Assembly: GCA_022494885.1 (NCBI GenBank) | Contig: JAGVSM010000217.1 | Coordinates: forward strand, 372,001 to 436,000 | Origin: Micrasema longulum | Taxonomy: Eukaryota > Arthropoda > Insecta > Trichoptera > Brachycentridae | Direction of reading: 5' to 3' | Length of the DNA stretch: 64,000 nucleotides | Part shown: in pieces, positions 1-12,000 of the stretch | Layout of the letters: each line of letters begins with the position of its first letter | How positions within the stretch are numbered: the first letter of the stretch is position 1 | The notes under the pieces: model-generated | Databases searched by the model: none | The model's input: only the letters and a program-made list of their open reading frames with translations | Told to the model about the DNA's origin: nothing | Translations under genes and position numbers: made by a program

Positions 1-3000
1 ACTAAATTTTTAAAAATTAAAAAATATCTTGACGATTCCACTTCAAACTTCTTGAAATCTTAGTTTAAATAAAGTTATATAACAATTTCATTTAAATCGT
101 ATTCCGTATTACGATTAAAAAAACAGTTAAAATTGACCGAAATTTATTAATGATCAGTAGTTATAGAGATAAATATAAACAATATATCCGCTGATCAAAG
201 TCGCCTTACGATTTAAATGTCGCCATTTTACGGTCGCCATTTATTTCAAGGTTGGCTAGAGAAGGGGAAAAAAATCATAGAGAGCAATACGCGTCCTTTC
301 AATTTCTATTCGGATTACCAACATTTAAAACAAATGCACGATTCGTGGTGTACTGTTGGGTGGGTTTGGATGATCGAATTTATTACCAACCGAATAGAAA
401 CGCTTTTCAGAGATGTTGAAAATAGTAAACGAAATTTATGAATGAAATTATTGATTATTAGAGCTTTTATAAACACTAAAGGAGTCTTTGAGAAATCCTT
501 TATATGTATAATGTGTTAAATCCGATATTCCTCCCGGGTGATAATACCCTATTTTATCTGGTGTAGGTTCATTCATGCTTCATGGCATTCACGCAAGTGG
601 TCAATACAGATATTACAGATTGTCTTCAAAATATTCATAAATGTATTTTGGCAGATATTTTTCCCTTTTAATTTTTTTTTATTTCAATTTGTAATATCCA
701 ATAAATTAAAAATTTCACAGTTCCACAAATGTCAAACTAGTTAACTCAGAGGATTTTGGTTTCTTCAAAATGGCCCAACAAAAAAATAATAATGAGGTCA
801 GACAATGAATGGGCATACCAATTTATTGTTAGTTACAAGAATCTATAACAAGACATTGTTAGCTGGAAAATTCAGCTCCTAGGGCTTCATGTAATCAGCT
901 TTCCGGGCGTCGTGTTATTATGTTGTAGCAAAGCCCAAAACGGCTTTTATTCAACAGTGGAAATATGGGTGATCAAAAAAAAAACTAACAATTATGGAGC
1001 AAACTAATATAGCGCATTCGAGATCCTAATGAACGAAAGCCGATCAATTGAGGTTCATATAGCCGATTAAACAAGACCATTAGAACAAATTCATCGAGGC
1101 CCGTGCTGCTGTTCGATCGCTCCGAAAATAAAAAAATTGATTAGGAGGATGAGATGGCTGAAATTTCTGATTGTCAAGGATCCCAATTAACAGTAGCCTG
1201 GAAGGCCGAATCATCTAGCATATAACAGTCTGTGAAAGTATAGTCATAGTAATTACTTATTATATTTCATAGTATAACTAACCATATTAAGCATTTTCTT
1301 TGTAATAGATTTTCTTTAAGTGTTGCAGGATTACATAAATTTAAAGTTACAGTATATTTCATTCACACAATTTTGCTGTTATTGAATTAGGTATGTAAAA
1401 AAAAAAACAGAACATTTACTTCTGTATTTAAAAAAATCATATATACATCCGGGCGGATGAAAAATACACTTCCGTGTGTGAAATGGAACCAGAACCCTGG
1501 ACGGATATTTTCAACTTTGATTCTATTCAGATAAAAATCCAGAAAAAGAAGCTGAAGCAACAAATGATCGAAATATGTTGCATTCGATGCACTGATGCAG
1601 TGCCCTAAGCACCATTGCATGCTAATAAAAGTACGATGATTATGAAAAAATATTTTTGAAAATAAATTATTGGTTTTCATTTTATAGGGATTTTACCGTA
1701 TGAGACAGAATATTTTCTATAATGAAACTAGGAAGACATTTACGGGATTACCCATCATTAAGTGGTTTATGTTTTGAAAAAATACCTTTAAAAACATATA
1801 CCTTTTTAGGCATTTTGTAATTTGGGAAGAACCCCACCTTGACAGCTTCAGTTCTATATTACTTGACAAAAATCAATAGACAACTGAACCAAGTACAAGT
1901 TGTATAGAAAACCTGCTGGTATTAATCATATCCAATAAAGTTCAAGGTGTGGTCGCTAGTTAGTTAACTTTACTGCCTTAATGAGTAATGTACATATTGG
2001 GCCTGTTCTGTACATACTGGTAACAAAAAGAACCAACTATGTAATTATATTGAAAAGATATAAATGAATGATTTTTATTATTTTTTAATACACCGATTTC
2101 TATTGAAATATTCAGCAGTTTTCTATTTTATACCTATAAAAACTATACATCCATTTATAAAATATACATTACATAATATTAAAAGAAAAAACTTAATGCT
2201 AACATTTAAATTTCTGATTTCAGTTTTTATGTAAACATATATAATAATATAAGATGTGTGTGAATGTATTTATTCAATAACATCAAAAGAATCTTACTAT
2301 AAAAAAAAAAAACTGCCTAATGGTTATGGTTATCTGGAAAATAATTGTTTAAGAAACAAAAAGTTTCATAGAATCTATGTATTGAATTTTAAAAATATAC
2401 AATGTCTGTATGTTTATGATTTTAATAATGGGACAGCAAAAGTAAATCACAAGTTTACTTTTAAAATATTGTACAATAAGTCAGGTAAAAAAAACAATTA
2501 ATTCCATACTGCATTATAAATATGTTCCCGCGCATATTGGTGAGTTGACACAAGGGGAACCGTAATTGGCGCGAACCATAATTTTTATAATTAAGATTTG
2601 AATCACAATTTTTCCAATTTTTTAATTTCAATTGAATCCATTTTTTTAAAAATGACTAGGTAATTATTAAAATAAAAAATAGCACATGATCAGATTGTGT
2701 TTTTGACAAAACATGTACATGTTTAAACTCAACTAGTGTTTTTATTTTGGATAAAAATAGCAACTGTTATTATGTATTTTTAAACAATCGTTATAAAGAA
2801 TACTTATGCAATTTAAAAGTATTCAATTTACAAAAACTGAGGTTCGCGCATATTACGCCCATAAAAACTGAACATATCTATCACAAATTACAATGTCTTC
2901 TTAAATATTAAATGTTTACTTAAAGGAGTAGAAAATTTATAATTATTCTGAAACATGTATTGAATTGGAACATCTTATGTACACGTCATAGAATAATAAA
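1..3000. other. Non-coding stretch left of TNPO3
   Basis: AT-rich sequence with no gene recognised. A 74-codon open frame at 217-441 (plus) has no recognisable domain. Around 1440-1640 the sequence resembles the body of the tRNA-derived SINE seen at 40426-40684 (the 'CAGTGCCCTA..GCACCATT' part), suggesting a very old copy. The last ~260 bases before 3000 should include the TNPO3 3' UTR. Confidence 0.35.
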
Positions 3001-6000
3001 TTAATTATAAAGTCTTGCAAAGTCTCTGAGTGCTTGCGTTATCTCTTTTCCTGATTGGGATCTGAAACAATATTAAGAAATGTGTAAATTTTATAACTTT
3101 GGTGATGGAAAAAAAATTGTATCAGTTCTTTATAAGACAGCTTCTTCAGAGTTGGAAGTTAGTAAGGAAAGCCACCAGATCCTTAATTATTTGGATCCCA
3201 TTTTCTGATACAAAACCATGGTTATTTTTTATTGGTAAAAACAAATTCAATAGTTTCTGTAAGTTGAGATAAAATAAAAGCACAAAATAAAATTTTGCAA
3301 ATACCACAGTAATTTGATTCGGTTGTGATACACTGGTAGTGTCGCAGATCGTAAATCAGAGATCCGAGGTTCAAACCCTGCTTTGCCACAACCTGATCCG
3401 TTAATTTCTAATTGATTATTTATGACCAGTTAGAATACCCCCAAAATATAAATATAAAGAAATATGTATAAAAATATAAATATTAAGATGGATCATAAGA
3501 AAATTTCTTTAAAGAATCATACAAGCTAATCATAAATTTATTCATTCAAGGTATATTATAAAGATTATTATAAGTGGACAGTTAAAACACGTGCTGAGAA
3601 TACCATGGAATGTCAGAAGTATAAATGTCTCCATACTGGAGGAATTCAACATAAAAGTTTGCCTATCGGCCATATGCTGCCAACGTATTCTGCAGTTCTT
3701 CGAACACATAGCTAGACGTGACCCAGAAAATCTGGAGAAGATAATAATCATGGGCAGTGTGCCAGGAGGAAGAAGCAGTTGCAGCTCGATGGATCGACCA
3801 GGTTAAAACAATGTCACAGGCGACCCTATATGGAGCTGTGGAGAGGGCACAGGGCCATGAAGGGTGGAGACACATAGTCAATGGAATGGCTGGGGAGAGT
3901 ACCAACGATCAGGACCCTCAGAACTGAGGAACGACAGAGAAGAAGATAAAGATTATAAAATATGCGTATCAGTGTTTTTGTTCTAATCTAGCTGAATTCA
4001 CTCAATACTTTTTCTCCCAAATTAAAAATTAAACTCAAGTACATATGGACAAAAAAAAGTTCGCACTTACCTGCTATCCCAAACTATAAGTTTACCTGTC
4101 ACTATTTCTAAGAAATTCATCACCCTAAATGTGCTACCCGAACCGTAAAGCATTTACCCTATGTCATGATATGGGGGTGCATGACAGCTCATGGTTTGGG
4201 TACACTTCAGATAGTCCAAAGCAACATGAATACTATAAAATATAAAACAGTTTTGGAGAATCATGCGTTTCCCACAGTTGAAGACATAATACAATTCAGA
4301 TCAAATCCCGTATCCCAAGATAATTCTGCACCTTGCCATCGAGCTCAATCTGAGAGTATATAACTTTATTTTATTAATCTAAATTTTTGTAACTTGATCT
4401 GTAATACCATATGTTTGTTATAGGTTACTGAATTCAAAGAGTCTTTTGAAGTTACATCGCCGAGCTGGCCTGGAAACAGCCCGGACTTTAACCCGGTAGA
4501 AAATTTATGGACAATAATGAAACAAAAAATTGCGAAGAAACAGGGCAAAAACACCCAGGAATTGATTGAAATCATCAACCATGTTTGGGAATATGAAATA
4601 TCATTGGATATTGAAAAAAAAAAAATATTCATCAATGCCAGAAATAATTTCTTTGGTAATTAAGAGCAAAGGTGATATAACAAAATATTAAAATACCTTT
4701 GAACCCGAAACATAAGCTTTATATTTATATTCCTCTGTTTTAAATATAAGTCTGTTTATCCTTTACACAAATCTATTAAGCAAATGTAATTGTTTGCCAG
4801 GGCCAATACAAATACAGTACCATAAATCAATTACGTCGGTACGAGAACAATGGTAGTGGAGCTACTGCCTGGAAAAAAACCCTATTTATAAATTTTTCAT
4901 AGGCTTTTATTTTTATATTTTACTTGGAAATATGACTTAGTCACTAGATCTACTAAAACATATTTAAAAAAAAACTTTTTTTGTCCATGGGTGTATATGC
5001 TATCTACACTGACTATTTGAAAGTCTTTGATAGAGTAAATCATCTTACCCTTCTATTAAAGTCGGCTTTCGGCGGTCAGCGCGTAAGCCTACCATGCAAG
5101 AGGTCTCGGGTTCGATTCCGACATGGTTGAAATGAAATATTTATTTAAAAGGGTGTTTTCACACTAGAATATTTCATATTACCTGGACTGGTACCTGAAG
5201 TGTAAGACTGATAATCTTACCTTCATGTAACAAAAAATATCAAGATACGCTGCGATTGGTGTAAAAATGCAGTGCCCTATGCACCATTAGGTGAGGAAAG
5301 AGAGTGATGATGATGATGAATGATCGAACATCTTGGCATTCACAGTGATCTTATGCGACAGTTTATTTCTTATCTAACAAATCACTGTCAACCTGTTGTA
5401 ATCGGTGGCTTCTGTTTGAACTTTGCTTCTTTTACCATATGCCGGGAAGTCTAACTGCGGCAGACGAACCAGCAAGTCGCGGTAACTCATACACTACATG
5501 TATTAAAAATGATTGTTTATTCATGTTAAAATGTGTCAGCAAATTTATTTTTATAGTATCGTTCTCAAAAAATAAACTAGACATATAAAATCAATGAGTC
5601 GATTATAAATTAAAAATGAATTATTATTTCAAATTTATTTGAAAAATGTTCTTGATAACTTTTTATAAAAAATTGTGATGTTATTAAAAGTTTATAAAAG
5701 TTCTTAAAATATTATGAACTAACTTAATACAGCAGAAATAAATAATTTCTTCATCAGAAGTCCGTGACTTTGGTGTTGTACTTGACAGTAAACTTACGTA
5801 TAACAAACATATTAAAAATACTGTAGAAAAAGCTTACGAAATGTTAGGATTTAGAAAACTTTTTTTTTGTATGTGGCGTCTTAAGCTAAATTTTCCTAGG
5901 ACAGCGGCGCCCGTATCTTAACGGCCGTAGTGAACGGTGATGTGGTGGACAGCCGTCGTAATGTCGACTAGAGAGTGGTTTCCTAGGGAAACGGTGTTAA

Positions 6001-9000
6001 ATGGTGTTTGCCTAGGAAACCACTCTCTAGTCAACGTTATTTTTTTTTTTTTTTTTTTTTACATTTTTTTTTTTTTTTTTGCACCACAACAGGCCAGGAG
6101 GCCTAATTACAGTGGTGAATTACATCACAGAGCACCCAGGCTTGAGAAAAATCACATTTTAATTTTTGTGTTCTCACCGGGAATCGAACCCGGAACCTTC
6201 CGTGCGTGAGTCAAGCGTCTTGACCACTACACCACAGAGGCCGCCATTATGACAGCTGTCCACCGCATCACCGTTCACTACGGCCGTTAAAATACGGACA
6301 CCGCTGTCTTAGGAAACCCTAGCTTTAGAGTTTAGTTCTCCGATTTTGGAATCTTCAATTATAATGTTTATAAAAACCGCATCGAACATATTCAAAACTG
6401 TTTTCTTAGACAGTTAGATTTTTTAAATAATGTTATGTTTTCAAATAGGTCTGCAAATTTTCATAAAATTGAAATCTCGCAACTCGGAGTATCATGTTAG
6501 ATATAAAATTGTTAATAACCTAAATGATAGACCACACATTTTTGGAAACGTTTCATATCGAGTACCTGCCCGTAGAACTCATCATTCTGAACTCCTTGAC
6601 ATTCTGCGCTTACAAACTAATTATTTATATGAAAAATAGCACCCTTCGAAGAAAACAGACTACCTATAATGACATCCACATATTACACTGTATCAGGTCT
6701 GTTAAAGACATTTCAAATTTATCTTCCGATTAACTTTTACATATACCTACTACCTGTAACTAATGAGTAATGAGTTGTTGTTTGTGAAATTTTAGTTGTA
6801 AATATAAATAATCATGGAAACAGAGATAGAGGAGAGGAGAGTAGGGACGGCACTATACCATGTCTTCTCCCTCTTAAATACTTTTTATCTAATTATAATA
6901 TTTCTTTTTTTAGTACTGTTTAATTTTTTCTCTTCTCCTTATGAATCCATAATAAATATGATTGTGAAATCTGTAATTTGTCTTACTTCTTTAAATTGTT
7001 TCTTATACAATGTGTTTATTAAAAAAAAAAAGATTTCCATGTAAATAAATACATATTTTTTCTAAATTATTATCCAATCATTTACATATAATATTAATTT
7101 GAATGTTTTTGTAATGGAATAAAATTAGTGTTTACATAAAATAAAATATCTCCTTACCTGCTAACAGTAGAATGAAATTGTTGCAGCTGATCAGATGTGG
7201 CGAAGGTACCATTTTGTGGTAGTTTCTTTAAAGCATTTTCTATCCATAATATAGTTTGAGATCGATTCAGAAGCAACATTTCTAACAAAACTTCAGAAAC
7301 ATCAGAAAGCATGTAAGAGTGTATACAGAATACACTCGCATGGGTCAAGTTAGCTACAATGGCTTCTCCATGTGATGATAAAAGGTGCATAACGGGTACA
7401 ATACAGTCTTGGCGAGAACCCTTTGGTTGTCCAACGTGCACCAAATCACAGAAAAATTTCATTACAGAAGAATTTGCGTCTCTATGATCAAGAGAGCAAG
7501 CTTGAAGCCCACATTTTATGACAGGCTCAATTGCGGAACTATTCAAAAAATCTAAAGGAAGTTTCTGCAAGAAGCGTAAACACAAACGAAATAAGTCATC
7601 TACTGTATCTGGGTTTTGACTTAATCCAGAAGGACACATGAGAAGCTCCAAAGATGGACCGATAAGAGTCTGAAGCATTTCTGTCAGAACCATATTGCAT
7701 GTTGGTTCACCGGCAAATTCATCTACTAAAATGCTTGCTAAATAGAGGAAACAGCTATGCCTGTGTACATTGTATGTCAAAACCATTTGCTTGGATAAAG
7801 GTTCTAAGAGAATAGATGCCTGTCTTCCAAGCGATCTTATAGCAAATCGAAGACACCTGCATAATCTTTCCATAATACGCAAATCTTCGCAGTACCTGAA
7901 AAACAAATATTTTGTTATTAGCAAATTTATTTTTCTTCTACCAAATATATAAGAATATTATGGTTTATTTGCAGTGAAAGTAGCAATTTATTATAGAAAT
8001 CTTTAATCTGTTTTATAAAATACTAGCGGACCCGACAGATGTTGTCCTGCCCGAACATTGGCTTGCCTGCTATTAGCTGGTTCCGCAAACGTTTTTTCGA
8101 TATTCGAATTTTCCACCTACGGGGTCCAATTGTGAACCTAAACCATCCAGGGACCCACTCAAACACACAAAAAATTTCATCAAAACTTTTGCAAACAAAA
8201 CAAAAAAAAATTTTGGTCAAAAAATATTTTATTTCTTAGAACCAGATTAATAAAGAAATAAGTACACAAATATTTTATTTTTGCCTTTTTTGAGCTTATT
8301 ATACAGGGTGTTCATTAAACCCTGTCACATCCGAAACCACGATTATCAGTATGAGCAAGAAGACATATTGGCACATTTAAATAAATTTTTAGAATGAATA
8401 AAATTTTTAAAAATAAAATATTTAAAAAATAAAATATTAAAAAAATCAAATGGTTGCTTACATCTGCAGGGGAGAAACGAGGAGGGGAGAGTCTGATGTC
8501 TGGTGTCTGGATTGCCGCGCGCTGCGCCCCCCTCGCCCGCCTCAGTCCGAGCACTGAGAAGCTTGGCTTATCACAGTTTCTTTACTGTGATTGACTAATA
8601 TTTTACGTGTATCCACAGTATTCAATTAAAATATTAACAATTGGAATTTTAACCAAGAAATTTATAGCAGATATTGAGAAAAATTTACAGAACAAAATAT
8701 GAAAGTCGAGGTATTTAAATGTTTGATGTGCCCTTTCCAAAATTATATGCACGTCAGATATCGTTCTAAAACGACTTCACTGACACGTCTTAATGCTAAA
8801 ACATAATTATATCCACATTATTTCATCAAAACATTATCAACGTCACAATGCGAAAAAAATATTTCACTGTTCTGTCACACTGTTTTGAGGTTATAAGATT
8901 TTACGATAATTGCTAATAAGTGACAAGTCCTGTTTGTTTATTAATAATAATTGTTTCAGAGCGGAGGGGATATTATATCTGAGATCTTTATTCTTTCAGT

Positions 9001-12000
9001 TTTAACATAACAACTGAGCTCAATAAAATTAATATCCCAACTAGAAACCTCAGACAAAACTTACTCTTTCATACCGATAACCATAGAACTAACTATGGTT
9101 TTCATTCCCCTATGCCCAGAATTCTTAGGTCTGCCAAAAAACATACTTGATTTCTTTGATAACATGTTGTCTTCTTTCAAACGATCACTGAATCAAATTC
9201 AATTACAAACACCTCTCTCCCGCTTCCACTCCCACAAAGTCTACTATAAACCATTGAGTTTTTCTAATTTTGTTATAATAATTTTCTATGTATAAATGTG
9301 TCCTTAAAAATGCCCATTGGGCGTATATATAAATAAATAAATAAATTTCATGTTTAATCATACATTACCTACTGTATGTTTTGCACATTAAGTACAAAGC
9401 TTACAGGGTAACAACCGTTACAGTTTTGATATGAACGAACATTTTTATCATGACCAGTCCGAGGTAGATCCATGTCAAGTGTATGATTATCGAAATCATA
9501 ATGAAGCATATTTAAGGAATTATTAAATAAGCGTGTAAGTTATAAGTGAAATTATAAAATAGGTGTGGAGTATAAATTATCGTAAAATCTTGTAACCTTA
9601 AAACAGTGTGACAGAGCAGTGAAATATATTTTTGGCATTGTGATGTTGATAATGTTTTAATGAAATAATGTGGATAAAATTATGTTTTAGCATTAAGACG
9701 TGTCAGTAAAGGCGTTTTAGAATGATATCTGACGTGCATATAATTTTGGAAAGGGCACATCAAACATTAAAATACCTCGACTATCATATTTTGTTCTGTA
9801 AATTTTTCTCAATATCTGCTATAAATTTCTTGGTTAAAATTCCAAACAAACAATAAACAAACCATCACGCTGTTTCCCCGTAAGGGTAGGCAGAAGGGAT
9901 AGAACGCCACAACACTCTATCTTTGCATACAGATCTCGCTTCCTCTACATTCATATATCTTCTCATGCACGCGCGCCGATTATTCCGACTTTTGACATGT
10001 CTATCTTTAAGTATTTGTTGGATTTGGTCATGCCATGTCTTTCTCGGTCTTCCTCTATTTCTGCATCCATCAACATTCGCATTGTAAATATTCTTAGCCG
10101 TTCTTTCGCTGTCCATTCATTCTACATGTCCAAACCAGCGCAGAGCTCCTTTCAAGATTTTGTCGACAATGTTTGTCTCAGCCTTACATAATGTGCGGAT
10201 CTCAACATTTGTGCATCTATCGTACATTGTTTTACCACACATTCGCCTGAGAGATCGCATTTCAACAGCATTCAGCCTACTTTGATCCCTGTTTTTCCAA
10301 GTCCATACTTCGCTCCCATACATCAGGGACGGAACCAGGACTCCGCTGTGAACTGCCAATTTTGCCTCTTGTGACAAACATTTATTTGCCAAGGTCGATT
10401 TAAGTGCACCGTTTACTCTGTTCCCAGCACTCACCCTCCTTTCAATATCTTTCTCAGTCATTCCATCCCTAGTGAACATACTTCCCAGATACACAAATTC
10501 CTCTACTTGTTTTAGTATAACTCCATTCACAGTAATTTCACATTTAGTCGTACTTTCATTTCTTTCAAAAACCATAACATTCGATTTATCGACATAATTG
10601 AATAGTGTGGATACACGTAAAATATTAGTCGATCATAGTAAAGAAACCGTGATAAGCCAAGCTTCACAATGCTCGGACTGAGGCGGGCGAGGGAGGCACG
10701 GCCTACCATACATCAGACTCTCCCCTCCTCGTTTCTCCCCTGTAGATGTAAGCAACCATTTGATTTTTTAAAATTTTATTCGTTCTAAAACTTTATTTAA
10801 ATGTGCCAATATGTCTTCTTGCTCATACTGATAATCGTGGTTTCGGGTGTGACAGGGTTTAGTGAACACCGTGTATATTCATAATAAGGGTTAGTTTTTC
10901 GTTTTATCTCCTCATGTGATTGGTTAAGAGTCCTTGTCGTGCTCAAATCAAATTCGTGCAAAAATTACTGCTCTAGTGCCATAATCAAGGGAGAAAATAC
11001 AGGATTACGTGTTAATGAAGAAAAATCAGACCGCATTTTACCCTGAGCCCTTTAAAATTATGACACCCGACTCATGCCCAATGCGAATTTAGTCATTCTT
11101 TAATCGCCAGCCGGATTTTGCGTGAGCTTGACATTTAATTTGAAACCGAAAGAAATGAAAAGAAAAAGGACTGTGTCGTGAAAGTGTGCAAAAACTGTTT
11201 GGATAAAAGAAAAGAGCCTTTTCATTAATGAGTGAGTACCTAGGTACTTGTTTATGATTCAATTCCAAAACTAAAATTTATTAATATTCAAATATTGAGT
11301 TTAAGCAGGTACCCAGGTACTTGTTTATGGTTGAATTCCAAAACATAAAATAATTCATTTTCAAATATAGAATTCTTTTCGCAAGTGTCAAACTCTGCTT
11401 TTCTACCATAAGGGGTGTATTTTAGGTAGGAATACGATTTTCAAAAATTTATTAAATGTCAGTTAATATTATTTTATCATCACTGAAAATCCGTTAAAAA
11501 GAAATAAATGGGAAGAAATTATAAGAGGTGTAAGGAAAGAATCTGATTGGGATCCATAAAAAGCTAATTCTGTTTATAAACATTTAAAAACAAACTTTTT
11601 TTACACACAAAAAAACAACATCCTTCCATTTTTTTATATATGCATTCTGGTATTTTGCTATTATTTTGTATATGCACAATGGTAGGTCTATGAATAAAAC
11701 ATTTGACTATATTCATTAAAAAAATTACTACTTGAGGAGGTACGTGGAAGGTGAAATTTAGTTTTAAGTTCTTTTTTTCCTCGGATATTTCTTTCTTACT
11801 ATATGCAAATGTTTAATATTAATTTTAATTATTTGTTTTAATTTCTTTGTATTATATACTTAACTTGCTATCTTATTTCAGTTTTATGTACATATTATTA
11901 CTTGTTACTATATTATTATTATTACCATACCTTTATGTAAATAATATTCTATCCCAAAATGCGTTTGTCGTAACTCCTGCGAGTACAAAAAAAAACGACA

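Larger units (their letters stand above)
5750..7050 (+). mobile_element. LINE reverse-transcriptase 3' fragment, split by a foldback insertion
   Basis: Before the insertion the frame reads FGVVLDSKLTYNKHI.N and YEMLGF, the usual 'V-L-D-x-x-L-x-[WY]-x-x-H-I' block of Jockey-group LINE RT C-termini. After 6316 it resumes with fragments like IYNVYKNRIEHIQNCFLRQL. The body is interrupted by the element at 5892-6316. The right boundary is uncertain. Confidence 0.6.
8302..10875. mobile_element. Large palindromic (foldback) element with ~600-bp arms
   Basis: The left arm, 8302 to about 8917, matches the inverse of 9560-9845 plus 10576-10875 in order. Shared segments include the end TACAGGGTGTTC, TTGGCTTATCACAG, GGAAAGGGCACATCAAAC and AAAACAGTGTGACAGA. 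The right arm is interrupted at about 9850-10575 by a LINE fragment, and the loop holds another LINE 3' end (8935-9345). TA dinucleotides flank both ends. The outer ~240 bp of each arm also forms the short elements at 15651-16033 and 52485-52862. No transposase is visible. It lies in TNPO3 intron 6. Confidence 0.85.

Noticed and set aside
217..441. 74-codon ORF near the left edge
   Set aside because: No domain, no conserved pattern, no splice context; not enough to call a gene.
4350..4423. Intron inside the Tc1 transposase
   Set aside because: GT and AG are present but no choice of sites keeps the frame; it is better explained as decay or a small insertion.
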